Below, one piece after another: positions 55,001-62,969 of a stretch of 64,000 nt of DNA. Position 1 is the stretch's first letter. Every line of letters begins with the position of its first letter. Location of the stretch: contig JASEVX010000112.1 in NCBI GenBank assembly GCA_031761405.1, positions 372,001 to 436,000 of the forward strand, in the 5' to 3' direction. The position numbers and the translations under genes are program-made. This stretch comes from Serripes groenlandicus. Lineage: Eukaryota; Mollusca; Bivalvia; Cardiida; Cardiidae. The notes beneath the pieces are model-generated. The model was not told where the DNA came from. It searched no databases and saw nothing but the letters and a program-made list of their open reading frames with translations.

Positions 55001-58000
55001 AAATGGAAAATAAAGTAAATAGCTTTTGAATAATATCGCATTTATATACAGACTGAACGTGACCTGTTATAGAAAATAAGAGGAAGAGCACAACAGAAAG
55101 AGTAAGGGTATATTATAGGTCACGGATGGACCTATATATTTTGAAATACAGTTCAAAAGATCATATCACGAGTCGGACGTAAAAACACATTAATCACTTT
55201 TATCCCCCTTTCCTCATATATTTATATAACGAATGCTGTTTGAGAAATATGATGTTTTCCTTTATAAACGCGAAAATAAATGTTTTACTTCAAAAGTCGT
55301 GCATATGAAAAGAGAGAACAGAATAAAATTACAAAGGTAGGAGGGAATTTTCGAATTCCACATTTAATTTGATATAAATCAGCATTTTCAGACGCATAGA
55401 ACAGAAGAAGAAGAAAGAAGAAAAAAAGAGTAAAATTTCTCAAGCAATTCAGCATCATATGTTTACGTAGGCAGTATGAATTATCATATTAAAATGACTA
55501 TTTACTGGTATGTCAATGTAGACGGAATGACTTCGTTTAAACCGGAAAGCGTGGGACACAACATTTTCTGTTTACAAGAATAAACCTCTTTAGTTAAATA
55601 TGTCATCATGAACAAGATAGGGGATTTTTAATATGTGAAATGGTGTTTCATTAATTTGTACGCGAATTCTCTAATCAAACTGCGACCAATCACTGTTTAA
55701 AGAAATTGAAATCTCTGACATCTTAAGTATACGATGAACATTAGAATGGTTATTACCTATTCCGCGAACGTCGCCTTTTTTTTTTTTAATTCAAACTGAT
55801 AATGAAAGCGTTGAGTTAGATGTGATCCTTATTTTATAGTGTTAAGAAGTGGCGTGTTAAATGTTAAAGAAGATGGGTCCCCGTCTTACTGGAGCGACGC
55901 ATTAACTGTTAAAATGGGCAACTACCCTTACAACGGATGTGACATTTTGAGTGTTAAGTGTTAAGTTGGGCAATTACCCTTACAACACAAGTGACGTAGG
56001 AGTGTTAAGTGTTAACACGGGCAGTCTGCTCGTATCTTTTTTCGGTTTCGCAGTAAAAGCACCAGGATTTGTGTTTTTACAACGTGAAAGAATAAATAAT
56101 GGCTCCTTATATATCACTCGAAGTTCTTGAGAATGAGAAATAAATTTGACCGGTATCTTAAATGCATTAATTTCACTTTATGATTTCAAAACAAGAAATA
56201 CATAGGTACCCGTCCGAAATACGTAAGTTCCCGCATGTTTAGAAAAGGGGGTCCCCTTTCTATCGGAGCGACGCATTCACTGTTTAACACGGGCGATCAC
56301 CCTTACAACGGATAAGTGATGTAGGAGTGTTAAGCGTTAAGTTTGAGCACCCACTCTATACCGGAAGTGACGTAGGCGTGTTAAGTGTTAAGTGTTATGA
56401 TTTGAACCCTCACTCTTATACCGGAAGTGACGTAGTGTTAAGTATGCGCGCCCACTCTATACCGGAAGTGACGTAGGCGTGTTAGGTGTTAAGTGTTAAG
56501 TGTTATGATTTAAACCCTCACTTTTATACCGGAAGTGACGTAGTGTTAAGTATGCGCGCCCACTCTATACCGGAAGTGACGTAGGCGTGTTAAGTGTTAA
56601 GTGTTATGATTTAAACCCTCACTTTTATACTACTGACAATGTTACTCTTTTTCTATGAAAAAACATTTGCCCCAAGAGTTTGGCCATTTTACATGTGCAT
56701 TATTTGAATAAAAGCGGTAGAATATTACTTGCTTATACTACATACCAAATTACAAAGCTCAAAGATTTGCAGTTTTTGACAAAAAGAGGTTTTTAAACTG
56801 TTTACTTTACATGTATAAACATAATACGAAAAAACCCCATGAATGGGTTTTTTCGCTTATAGTTAACAGGTGTGAGATTTTTTTTTTTTTTTTTTATTTT
56901 TTTCAATAACCCATGAAGCTTTCTGAAATGAAACTGGCCAAATCCAAGGGGGCCGCCATTTTGGGTATGTATAAAATGAGCCGAGAAACACGGATTGAAA
57001 AAAAATTATTGTCGTCTTTTTAATTATTTTTTTTAAATCGATAATTTGGGTATGTATAAAATGACACGAAAAACACGGATTTTTTTAATTATTGTCGTCT
57101 TTTTAATATTTTTTTTTTTTAAATCGATATTTATTAAAGTGCTGTGTTTTGGGGGAATTAACATTAAAAATAAATGGAACTCTGTAAGAAATATGTTTTC
57201 CCGTTCGTCAAAAAAAAGACAGCATTAGACTTCTACCCCTGAACCTAAATGTTGACTGTATCGTATCCAAAGAAGGACGTGACGTCATTTCCGTAACACT
57301 TCATCTTGGCGTAACGTCAATGGAGCGACGTCGTTTCCCGCAAAAAAGTGGTATCAACATGAAATACCCCAAATTCCTATACATGAGCTATTTAACAAAC
57401 ATTGTGGCAAAAGGATAACTTTCTCATAAGGAGCAATTGTTCTTTTAGCGACAATCTTTCCCTAAATCGTCTGTTGCAAAGGCCTCAGAAACCGTCTCTA
57501 ATAGGGAAAGGGTTTAGCAGAAATGTGACCCCTTACATCATTTGTTCCAGTCATATTGACTGGTTGAAAAAGGCAGTTGCCAGGTGGCATCAGCAAAGAG
57601 CTGATCTTTTTGCTTCTTTACCATAATGCAGGTGATCGATTAAGGATCATCTTGGCCATCATGTTTTAACCTCGTTCATTATAAATGTATTCCTTGATTT
57701 TCTGAAAGTCTTTACTTTATTATTTTCTGTTCGTAATAATAGACGACAGCAATACGAATTCCAAATATTTTTTGATAATGCACAAAACATGACATTAACA
57801 TTATTATTGTCTAGTCAATTACTTATAAATCCTTTTTTATGGCCAAAGTATGCTCTTTAATTTTTGTTTATAATTATCTTGCGTTTTTTCGTAAATAGGT
57901 AGCACCTATAGATATATTATGAACAATTAGCCATTAACCCCTGGTGGTCACGTTTTTTTAACAGATGGGAATAAATTGAACACTCAAACAATCATGCCAA

Positions 58001-61000
58001 ATTTTGTTCAGGTCATGTCTGTACTTTTGGACAATTATTGTTTATATATATAGATTGAAAACGAAAGCTGTCATGACAGCAATGTTTGCCAAAGTACAAG
58101 AAGATTAACAAGAGTACCGTAAACGGTACATAATATGCCCGTCAGGAACTTCTTTGTAAGTTTCCTCTTTGTTTTGATATATTGTTTGTTTGTAAAAAGT
58201 TAATAAAGTCGTTCAGGAATAAGTTGTAAAAGAATAATGGGAAACTATGAAAAATGCATAACTCATGCAGAAATTGACAAATATTCTATGTCCAAAAAGG
58301 GGCATAACTCATTCAAAAATAGACGAAATCCCAGGAAATATGAACTTGATCTGTGACACATCACTACAAAGCCTTATACAAAATTTCAGCTCAATAGCTC
58401 AAAGTATGTAAGAAAAAAATGCGGAAAACCCGAACGGACGGAGGGACGGACGGACATGACCATACCATAATACGTACCATTTTTAAGAAACGGTCGTATA
58501 AAAATTCAATGTATTTTGGTAGAGAATCATCCAAGAAAAATTTTCAGCCAATTTTTTTTAAATCGCGCCAGTACTTTTGGAGATTTTGGCGACGACCCAG
58601 CAACATCCAGCTATCCTGATTCATGTAGCTCACCAGGCAAACATTCTTTCATTCATTTCATTAGTTTAATCACTACATTATGTTGATAACAACGGAAGAC
58701 GCACATTAGACACAAAGTGATCACAGTAGCTCACCAAGAGCACTCTGTGCTCTGGTAGGCTAAATTTGTGACTTCTAGAGTGCCACATGATTCTAGCTAT
58801 ATTTGGCCTATTGGCTTAGCTTTTTATATGACATGACCCATATCAAAACTTAGACTTAAAAGTCAACATGCTCTTTGAAGTCAAGAATGCCAACCCTAGA
58901 GATATAACAAAGTTTTTCTCAAAGTTGGCCAAGTGTTCTGTTTTTTTACCCAGGAAACCCATACTTGAACTTACCTTAGATCTCATCAAGATAAACATTT
59001 GACAAAGTTTCAACATGCTCATTTTAACAAGAGGACCATGATGGTCCTATATCGCTCACATGATTCAATAGTACTTAATAGTTTTTAATCTTTATATACA
59101 TGTATAAGAAAACCAGCATTTCACCCTGGTAGCCATTTTTATAAACGCATCAACGGAAATCAATCTTGGTAGACTGTCAAATTTTCGATGACGGACAAAC
59201 AACTGACAAAAGGCGATTACAATAGTTCATCTTGAGCACCTTGTGCTTAGGTGAGCTAAAAATGAAAAGTGTCTCTGCAAAACTATCGTGAATAAGAATA
59301 CATCTGATAACATCTATGAAAACCTGTATCAGCTTAGTTAGCACATTGTCTATATAATATGAAGGATTTGAAAAACTGAAAAAACAATGTACCTGATCAC
59401 TTTTTTTAACACCATATCTACAAAAACTCGCGAAATGTTCACAATTCTTCCATAACAGATTGTATTCAACTTCTCCAATCATTGCCAAGGCCTTTCTAAC
59501 GATCTCTCCACGGTTTTTAGGTCTGAAACATGAAATCACTTTACATAAATTTAGATATAACAAGTGTGCCCAACTGTCACAATATGCGCCTGTCAAATAA
59601 CCAGAACCATAGAGTGCCCGAGGTGATCTAGCTGGACATCGGATTAGGCCAACATATCGTTCAAGTGCATAAATATTGTGACCAAATTTGTGAAGATTGG
59701 ATAACAATTTCGCAAGTAAGAGAACTAGCTTGGCAAATATAACATAAACAAGAGCTGTCAGAGGACAGCCCACTCGACTATACACTATACACATATGACT
59801 GAGTTCAAAGAAAGGTTTACCAAATGTTTGACATCAAAACACATTTGATATTTTAGAGAACTATAATTGATAAATGAATGATCAAAATTAGAAAGGAATG
59901 TAACAAAAATTAATGAATTTATCTCAAATTCTCAAAATCAACCCAAATCAACAAAAATCATGCTTTTTACCCCAAAAAGAAGGTCATACTCGGCATCTTC
60001 ACTTAACAATGTGAAGAAGGGCATTAGATGTAATTATATTCGAAATATGAAAGGCCCTTATTGAGAAAAAGTTAAATAAAATAAATGAAAATGCTAACTT
60101 GCCCTAAAACTTTAACACCCCCACACCCCCCCCCCCCCCCCCCCCAAAAAAATCATGTTTTTACCCCTCAAAGAATGTCACACTCAGCATCTTCAGCATC
60201 AAATGTGGCGAAAGGTATAAGATGTAATCATATTCCAAATTTGAAAGCCCTAACACAAGTGCTTATTGAGAAAAAGTAAAAACAAAACAAGAGTTGTCGG
60301 AGGACAATATTGCTCGCCTATAGGGGCCATCATCTATCAGGGCCTAAATCAGAACAGTTATAGCATAAGGGTAAAGTCACACAGTAACACCTATTGCAAG
60401 ATATTATACACCTTTTGAATAATACACCTGAAAAAAAGTGTGTGAAGTTTCAAAGCAACAGCTTACACAGTGTCTGAGAAAAGGCCTTGCAAGCAAAGGT
60501 TTGACGAAAATTCTAAGTCCAAAACATGGCACAATTCAGTCAAAATCCATTCCAGAGTGATGGGAATTGACATACAGGGTCATATAATGACCCTGAATAA
60601 GTGTGTGAAGTTTCAAAGCAACAGCTTACACAGTGTCTGAGAAAAGGCCTTACACGCAAAGGTTTGACCAACATTCTAAGTCCAAAAACGGGCACAATTC
60701 AGTCAAAATCCATTCCAGAGTGATGGGACACAGTGTCTGAGAAAAGGCCTTGCACGCAAAAGTTTGACAAAGCTGGAATAGGCGTGCTAAAAATGAAAAT
60801 GCCAACTTGCCCTAAAACTTTTACCACCCAAAATCATGTTTTTACCCAAAGAAATCACACTCGGCATCTTCAGCATACAATATGAAGAAAGGTATAAGAT
60901 TTAATTATATTCCAAATATGAAAGCCCTAGCACAAGAACTAATTGAGAAAAAAAAAATGAAAATGCCAACTTGCCCTAAAACATTAACCACCCAGTCATG

Positions 61001-62951
61001 TTTTTTACCCCCAAAAGAAGGTCGTATTCAGCATCTTCAGCATTCAATGTGAAGAAAGGTATTAGATGTAGCACAAGTACTTATGGAAAAAAAATGCTAA
61101 CTTGCCCTATAACTTTAACCGGATGCTGACGCCGGGTGGGCGAGTAGTAAAGCTCTCATTGGAAGCCGCCAGTAAACCGCTACCTGTAGGAATGCTTTGA
61201 AATTTAGCACAAGGAGATATATAGACCTGCCAGTGTGACCACATATCGGGATTTCTCTTTGTCCTTACTTAGTATATTAATCTAAGGTAAATGACTTTTA
61301 AATCATCCCTTTTACACTCTATATACATGTGTAAGTTTTACAAATTAAAAAAAAAGACAAAGGCCGGTATATGAATTTAATGTATGTACATTTTTAGTTA
61401 AAAGCGAAATTCATACTGTATCTAGTCTAAACAGTAAATTAGATAACCATTCTTTTGAATTGGTCACCTGCCTCATACGCTTTATTATTTCAATAGTATC
61501 TCAAACCGGGAACCAAGAAAAGGCGCTATTTGTAGTCTGGTTCGTTACATCCCATGATATATTACACAGTAATAAGAGGAAGAAGCCAGGGACCGTATTC
61601 ACCAAACTTTTCAATTTAGATGTTTGACTAAATCTAAATCTAACTAATTAGTCCACTTTTTGTATTCCCGGCGTTTTAGATTTAGTCCGTATTCACCAAC
61701 ACGTTTAAAACCGATCTCAATTTAGTCCAGTTTGTAAATTTCGTAAGCGGCCGCGCACCAACTCTGGTTCCCGAATAAAGCTAGGAGCTAAAACAAAAGA
61801 CAGTACCATTCATCTATAACATGATTTCGGTGTATTTTGCCTAGCCGACAACATGTTTTATCACGGATGCTATGTGAACTTCCAGAAAATTTAAATGAAA
61901 TGAAATCTTCTGGTTCTTACAAACAAAGAGTGATCAGATTAACTGAACTGTATTTCATACAAACAGACACTTACAGGCACCTCTGCAGCAAATATGTTTT
62001 GAAAACGTTGTGGGAAAAGCAGAATTGTTTTCAACTTTATTCAATTGAAATTATGATAGTTCTTTCAATTATAGAGAGTGTCCTTATTTTTGAATACTGG
62101 TAAATGCTTTGAAAGACATTTGTTGCAGAATTGTTGTATGTGGGAAAGCGTTAACAAAATAGTGTCTTAAAATGTACTATAAATGTTCTTTTTCATATCT
62201 TTGTTTAACAAAAAAAATTGACTTTACATGTTTGTAATATAAAAGTATATGTACTCTTATTATTAATCTAAAGTCATGATTTTACAGTTTGAGAAATAAT
62301 TTAAATGTTCTTTTTTCTTATTTCTTCATGTGCAACGAAATATTGCCGCCTCTCATTGATGCATTCGTTTTGTTATTTTTCGAACAGTTGAGCTAAAAAT
62401 CAAGGGCCATAATCTGACTGCAGACTTCACCTTGATATTGTTCCCATACACATATCAAAATTAAACTTCCATATTTAAGGATGTTACATGTTTTGTATAT
62501 TCACTTGAGCCGTTCTTACATGCACATGCATTTCAACTCAACTGCAGCAGGCAACATTTGAAAACATTGTGGCAAATGGAGAAATTGCTCACAATGGGCA
62601 ATGGGTAATTGGCAATTATTCTCCTTCTGTCAGCAAGTTTACAACCCTACTCAATAATTATATTCAATTCATTTATATTTTCAATATTTTGCCCAGATGC
62701 TTTTTAGTTTTCACAGCAGATTTGTTGCATTTGGGAAAGGGAAAAATACCAGGTAAATGGTTAAAATACTAACTTTAATTTTCTATCTTTGTCATTATTT
62801 TTCTTTGCCATGGACTGGTCTGCCACCTTAAGAAAGTGATCAACTTGCACAAAAGCTTTCTTGTATCTCTGACGACAGATTGTAAACAAATGACCAGAAT
62901 TAATACTGTCACTTAGCCCATCTCCTGTTAAATGGATTACATTCCCATCCC
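43837..62951 (-). CDS. LRAT/NlpC-P60 family acyltransferase-like gene, three exons, 5' exon outside window
   Basis: Read on the - strand, exons 62774-62951, 59393-59522 and 43837-43959 have AG/GT borders and fully compatible phases (2 bases + 1 base; phase 0). Together they give about 142 residues plus a stop. Visible parts are DGNVIHLTGDG (the strand with the second active-site histidine of the family), EVEYNLLWKNCEHFASFCRY (the catalytic cysteine in NCEHF) and a C-terminal hydrophobic anchor (VGGVAVAGLALGILGIALG) with a charged tail. Known family members (LRAT, PLAAT/HRASLS) move acyl groups between lipids or act as phospholipases A1/A2 on membranes. The upstream exon with the first histidine (HW.VY type) is not in the window. 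The last intron is 15.4 kb because it hosts the 11.2-kb Fic element; the other intron (3.25 kb) holds nested Helitron-like repeats. LRAT and PLAAT cannot be told apart from this part alone. Confidence 0.88.
44091..44783 (-). mobile_element. Helitron-like tandem-unit element
   Basis: AACAAGAGTTGTCGGAGGAC to GAATAGGCGAGCTAAAAA on the + strand; about three units of the 33990 type, reversed. Confidence 0.8.
44916..45130 (-). mobile_element. tRNA-derived SINE (second family)
   Basis: On the - strand: head GGTATAGTGATAGAGCGTCC, a B-box-like GGGTTCGATTCCCG, body CAATGGTAGTAATGGCTGCC, end AAAACACCAATCAATCAA. Confidence 0.83.
45131..45390. other. Intron sequence left of the Fic element, nothing seen
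   Basis: No repeat family or frame recognised. Confidence 0.5.
45391..45396. repeat. Left 6-bp target-site duplication (GACAAT)
   Basis: The bases immediately before the left TIR equal those immediately after the right TIR. The base before them differs (T versus the TIR end), so the duplication is exactly 6 bp. Confidence 0.85.
45397..47307 (+). repeat. Left terminal inverted repeat (about 1.91 kb)
   Basis: Matches the reverse complement of 54733-56634 from AGTAGTATAAAAG at the tip to ATCATTAGCACATATTA at the inner edge. Only scattered substitutions and small indels are visible, for example a 4-bp difference near 47200. The outer 330 bp are an array of about 107-bp units; the inner part is AT-rich single-copy sequence without a convincing ORF. 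Near-identity suggests recent insertion or gene conversion between the arms. Confidence 0.92.
45455..45677 (-). promoter_or_regulatory. Five composite ETS/CRE motifs in left TIR array
   Basis: TACGTCACTTCCGG occurs at 45455, 45496, 45563, 45604 and 45664, each followed by TATA. Read on the other strand it is CCGGAAGTGACGTA, an ETS core joined to a CRE half-site, a combination known from animal core promoters. TATAAAAG-like boxes lie next to some copies. The promoter role is inferred. Confidence 0.5.
47823..48029. mobile_element. Degenerate TTAA MITE inside the Fic element
   Basis: Starts TTAACCCTTTTCTCC and ends GTGAAAACAGGTTAA, with eroded inner arms (GAAGCAGATGA, CTTCCGCTGCAA). It sits just inside the left TIR, so MITEs of this family have inserted into the Fic element lineage. 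Confidence 0.6.
48034..48142 (+). repeat. Third, partial copy of TIR sequence inside the element
   Basis: The stretch with two ATCCGTTGTA(A)GGGTG motifs, AACACTTAACACTCAAAA and GGTGGTTGCCCATTTTAACA resembles 46035-46135 of the left TIR in the same orientation. It lies 0.7 kb inside the TIR boundary. Confidence 0.65.
48983..49012 (+). repeat. (CA)n microsatellite
   Basis: About 14 AC units. Confidence 0.9.
49650..50765 (+). CDS. Fic-domain protein (predicted AMP-transferase type)
   Basis: A 371-residue intact ORF. The start is the first in-frame ATG, with a good initiation context (AGTATGG), 17 bp after a possible TTTTACTTCAG acceptor, so a 5' UTR intron is possible. The signature is HPYGDGNGRLSRLL at residues 253-266, a full match to HPFx(D/E)GNGR: catalytic His, acidic metal ligand and anion-binding Gly-Asn-Gly-Arg. 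Upstream it has the usual helices, including AHGKLMKDLIRNAG (residues ~166-179) and the substrate-flap region (CPITKEPVTYPNP). Known Fic enzymes transfer AMP or other nucleotide-derived groups to Ser/Thr/Tyr hydroxyls of target proteins. A SIDEG segment near residue 77 sits where N-terminal inhibitory helices usually lie, but is one residue off (S/T)xxxE(G/N). No signal peptide or TM helix is visible, so a cytosolic or nuclear protein is likely. AATAAA occurs at 51099-51108. Unlike animal FICD, it has no TPR or TM region. Confidence 0.9.
   Translation: MELERKAKQVRIDEGMKHTSCFLSFDIASSTSWTTDRNITNEQMIKDIVAYKQQYEGVQLSDGLIKKFRDDFIFQMSIDEGVGFQDRSRMEAATQECETYMYDMKRKPLQIINSIVQQNPIKQKEKSDSEKPQLEHENMLKAWAFFDCQRKKTQGILSSDLVSEAHGKLMKDLIRNAGQLSECVRSTVCPITKEPVTYPNPEFLRTVYSTLMDYANFMAEYLKEKIKTKVTEESVLEMIKFFACFFSSFVQLHPYGDGNGRLSRLLYYYLQYLLTPFAVGIYNIHAPTNKSDYFLAIVQVREDTRSALSNKYNEFKDNNWRFNNQPVLLARMILECQWFAWIKFDSVIQKGKTAYTSQMSEDESPSSSMEN
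50902..51037. mobile_element. Partial TTAA MITE between Fic gene and next ORF
   Basis: TTAACCCTTTCCCACC, CTGCAGCAGAC and CTTTGAAAACATCTTGACA are the 5' half of the MITE consensus. The copy fades out after GGCAAAAGGAG. Confidence 0.6.
51152..51759 (+). CDS. Two-exon ORF with PC4-like ssDNA-binding pattern
   Basis: Exon 1 is 51152-51457 (102 codons). A GTATTG donor and an ATTTTCAG acceptor bound a 131-bp intron, and exon 2 (51589-51759, 56 codons and TAA) joins in phase 0. Without splicing the frame ends two codons past the donor, and the unspliced frame in exon 2 looks unlike protein. Residues ~42-90 (SVSLTKWNDTLFLHV, then WDDGKFDKTKSKSLSFKWSD) follow the layout of the PC4/p15 coactivator domain: strand, strand, acidic-polar loop, P/T-K-K/S-x-S/I-S-L, W, helix. 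PC4 proteins bind single-stranded DNA in transcription and repair. The C-terminal exon is Gln/Ser/Pro-rich and low-complexity. The assignment rests on pattern reading only. The neighbouring genes belong to the same element. Confidence 0.5.
51797..51806 (+). promoter_or_regulatory. TATA box candidate before the 67-aa ORF
   Basis: TATATAAAAG lies 49 bp upstream of the ATG at 51855, directly behind the stop of the preceding gene. This suggests a separate short transcript. Confidence 0.45.
51855..52058 (+). CDS. Small ORF, 67 aa, unknown function
   Basis: ATG to TAA without interruption, 67 residues. The composition is protein-like: an N-terminal helix-like part (MIQAGIDFAKLQSQRVEF) is followed by alternating hydrophobic and polar segments that suggest four short beta strands (RLVQY, TLTLKL, GINVMI, FVTLTI). 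The strand-rich ending FVTLTIDEF recalls small ssDNA-binding folds, but I do not recognise the family. It lies 95 bp downstream of the PC4-like gene, with its own TATA-like sequence in between. It could be a separate gene or a relic. Confidence 0.4.
   Translation: MIQAGIDFAKLQSQRVEFRLVQYTPEKRSIKCEINETLTLKLKQTKNGINVMIKNASKFVTLTIDEF
52121..52572 (+). pseudogene. C2H2 zinc-finger plus basic/coiled ORF, frame broken at A10
   Basis: Frame 1 starts at ATG 52121 and encodes 46 residues, including CSSCNVWVAEYYLSCH then LNSVGH. The spacing is C-x2-C-x11-H-x5-H, close to the U1/matrin-type zinc finger. It stops at 52259-52261, right after ten consecutive A (52248-52257). The next frame is open through the run to TGA at 52572 and encodes a strongly basic, Gln/Arg/Glu-rich segment (KRRVKINRQPKIK) and an acidic Ser-rich tail. 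A one-base difference in the A run would join them. Whether this is a real disabling mutation, a homopolymer sequencing error or frameshifting cannot be decided here. A role in binding nucleic acid is inferred from the finger and the basic region. An alternative is that CAG at 52234-52236 is a splice acceptor for the second frame. Confidence 0.5.
52572..52845 (+). repeat. Tandem duplication of about 135 bp
   Basis: ACATTGT(G/A)GTAAAAGAAGAC through TTCGACACTTCAATGTGCATTG occurs twice in succession with few differences. The unit contains the AAAACATTGTGGTAAAAG phrase of the TTAA MITE, so it may be derived from one. It starts directly after the zinc-finger ORF. Confidence 0.75.
53275..53510 (+). 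repeat. Three T-rich tandem units
   Basis: CATGTATTGTTAGTAA occurs three times, followed in the first two by ACACATTATTACATTGACC, with long T runs between. The 116-codon frame over this stretch is a product of poly-T and is not a gene. Confidence 0.7.
53985..54365 (+). repeat. Tandem units of about 175 bp ending in MITE-like GTGGGAAAAGGGTTAA
   Basis: TGTATACTTTTTTCATCTAG, CTGTATCTACCTCATTTT and AAAGAAATCCAGTATTACTG recur twice in full and once in part. Each unit ends with the 3' TTAA-MITE phrase GTATGTGG(G/A)AAAAGGGTTAA. Confidence 0.7.
54485..54510 (+). repeat. (ACAAT)n microsatellite
   Basis: Five consecutive AATAC units just before the right TIR. Confidence 0.8.
54733..56634 (-). repeat. 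Right terminal inverted repeat (about 1.90 kb)
   Basis: Inverted partner of 45397-47307. It begins at TAATATGTGCTAATGATTTG and ends ATACTACT. It contains the same outer tandem array in reverse orientation. Confidence 0.92.
56361..56583 (+). promoter_or_regulatory. Five composite ETS/CRE motifs in right TIR array
   Basis: CCGGAAGTGACGTA starts at 56361, 56421, 56462, 56529 and 56570, mirroring the left arm. The copies alternate between TATACCGG contexts with GGCGTG and GTGTTA downstream. Weaker relatives (GGATAAGTGATGTAGG, AAGTGACGTAGG) continue inward. Confidence 0.5.
56635..56640. repeat. Right 6-bp target-site duplication (GACAAT)
   Basis: Directly follows ATACTACT of the right TIR and matches 45391-45396. 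Confidence 0.85.
56641..57400. other. Intron sequence right of the Fic element, no gene seen
   Basis: T-rich; a phrase (GGGTATGTATAAAATGA ... AAAACACGGAT ... ATTGTCGTCTTTTTAA) occurs twice at 56963-57035 and 57046-57125. Confidence 0.55.
57402..57517. mobile_element. TTAA MITE, 5'-truncated
   Basis: CATTGTGGCAAAAGGATAAC to ATAGGGAAAGGGTTTAG. Confidence 0.65.
57518..58106. other. No gene seen
   Basis: A short AGCTCACCTG-family remnant (57525-57665, ending ATCATCTTGGCCATCATG); the rest is AT-rich. Confidence 0.5.
58107..58502 (-). mobile_element. TATACG-type element, reversed
   Basis: AACAAGAGTACCGTAAACGG to AAACGGTCGTATA on the + strand, with GACGGACGGACATGACCATA near the 5' side. Confidence 0.7.
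58503..59023. other. No gene seen
   Basis: Fragments of AGCTCACC repeats near 58628 and 58727; no coding evidence. Confidence 0.45.
59024..59262 (-). mobile_element. AGCTCACCTG-family short element
   Basis: AACAAGAGGACCATGATGGT to GTGCTTAGGTGAGCTAAAAA, 130 bp downstream of the LRAT-like NCEHF exon in the direction of transcription. Confidence 0.7.
59393..59522 (-). CDS. LRAT-like exon with catalytic NCEHF motif
   Basis: Acceptor CATGTTTCAG, donor GTACAT on the - strand. One base plus 43 codons: PKNRGEIVRKALAMIGEVEY then NLLWKNCEHFASFCRYGVKK and SDQ. The spacing Y-N-L-x-x-x-N-C-E-H-F and the following CRYG match the LRAT/PLAAT active-site cysteine segment. The longer open frame around it reads into both introns. 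Confidence 0.93.
60121..60152 (+). repeat. Poly-C/poly-A tract
   Basis: CACACCC followed by about 20 C and then seven A, at the edge of a tandem unit. Confidence 0.9.
60286..60791 (-). mobile_element. Nested 33990-type tandem-unit element
   Basis: AACAAGAGTTGTCGGAGGAC to GGAATAGGCGTGCTAAAAAT; units with GAAGTTTCAAAGCAACAGC and AGAAAAGGCCTTGCA. The outer element's units continue on both sides. Confidence 0.75.
61161..61960. other. No gene seen; short direct repeat
   Basis: CCGTATTCACCAA occurs at 61593 and 61688 with TTTAGATTTAG-like text, probably a further repeat family. Confidence 0.5.
61965..62156. mobile_element. TTAA MITE, diverged
   Basis: ACAGACACTTACAGGCACCT with CTGCAGCAAATATG and the end GTATGTGGGAAAGCGTTAA. 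Confidence 0.65.
62520..62765. mobile_element. TTAA MITE, diverged, next to an LRAT-like exon
   Basis: CAACTGCAGCAGGCAACATT, GGAGAAATTGCTCACAATGG and GGGAAAGGGAAAAATACC; it lies immediately 3' of the exon donor at 62773 in gene orientation. Confidence 0.6.
62774..62951 (-). CDS. LRAT-like exon with the VIHL strand
   Basis: On the - strand it is preceded by TTTTATAG and followed by GTTAGT. It has 2 bases, 58 codons and 2 bases. It begins DGNVIHLTGDGLSDSINSGH, a pattern typical of LRAT-domain proteins, and continues with a basic helical stretch (ICRQRYKKAFVQVDHFLK) to KKNNDKDRKL. The GG at the 5' edge completes the glycine expected before DGN. Confidence 0.85.
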
Positions 62952-62969
62952 CTATAAAATGAAATACAG

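Larger units (their letters stand above)
45397..56634. mobile_element. 11.2-kb TIR element carrying a Fic-domain gene
   Basis: The two ends are inverted copies of each other over about 1.9 kb and are flanked by the direct repeat GACAAT (45391-45396 and 56635-56640). The outermost bases are AGTAGTATAAAAGTGAGGG on the left and their complement, ending ATACTACT, on the right. A 6-bp TSD, 5'-AG/CT-3' ends and long TIRs with internal tandem repeats match the published signature of Maverick/Polinton elements. The element is shorter than the usual 15-20 kb, and I see no polymerase B, integrase, packaging ATPase, protease or capsid gene. Four ORFs cluster on the + strand between 49.6 and 52.6 kb. The flanking 47.3-49.5 and 52.9-54.7 kb stretches are non-coding and rich in small tandem repeats. 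It lies in an intron of the LRAT-like gene, with cargo genes antisense to it. Most likely a non-autonomous cargo element; superfamily assignment is inference. Confidence 0.9.
59747..61160 (-). mobile_element. Helitron-like element with nested relative
   Basis: Outer ends AACAAGAGCTGTCAGAGGAC and GGGTGGGCGAGTAGTAAAGC. About four internal units carry AACTTGCCCTAAAACTTTAA, CATGTTTTTACCCC and GGCATCTTCA. A second element, 60286-60791, sits inside. Confidence 0.72.

Noticed and set aside
59177..59794. 205-codon - strand ORF taken as one exon
   Set aside because: Only 59393-59522 is exon. The flanks read through introns, including the start of a Helitron-like element at 59747.
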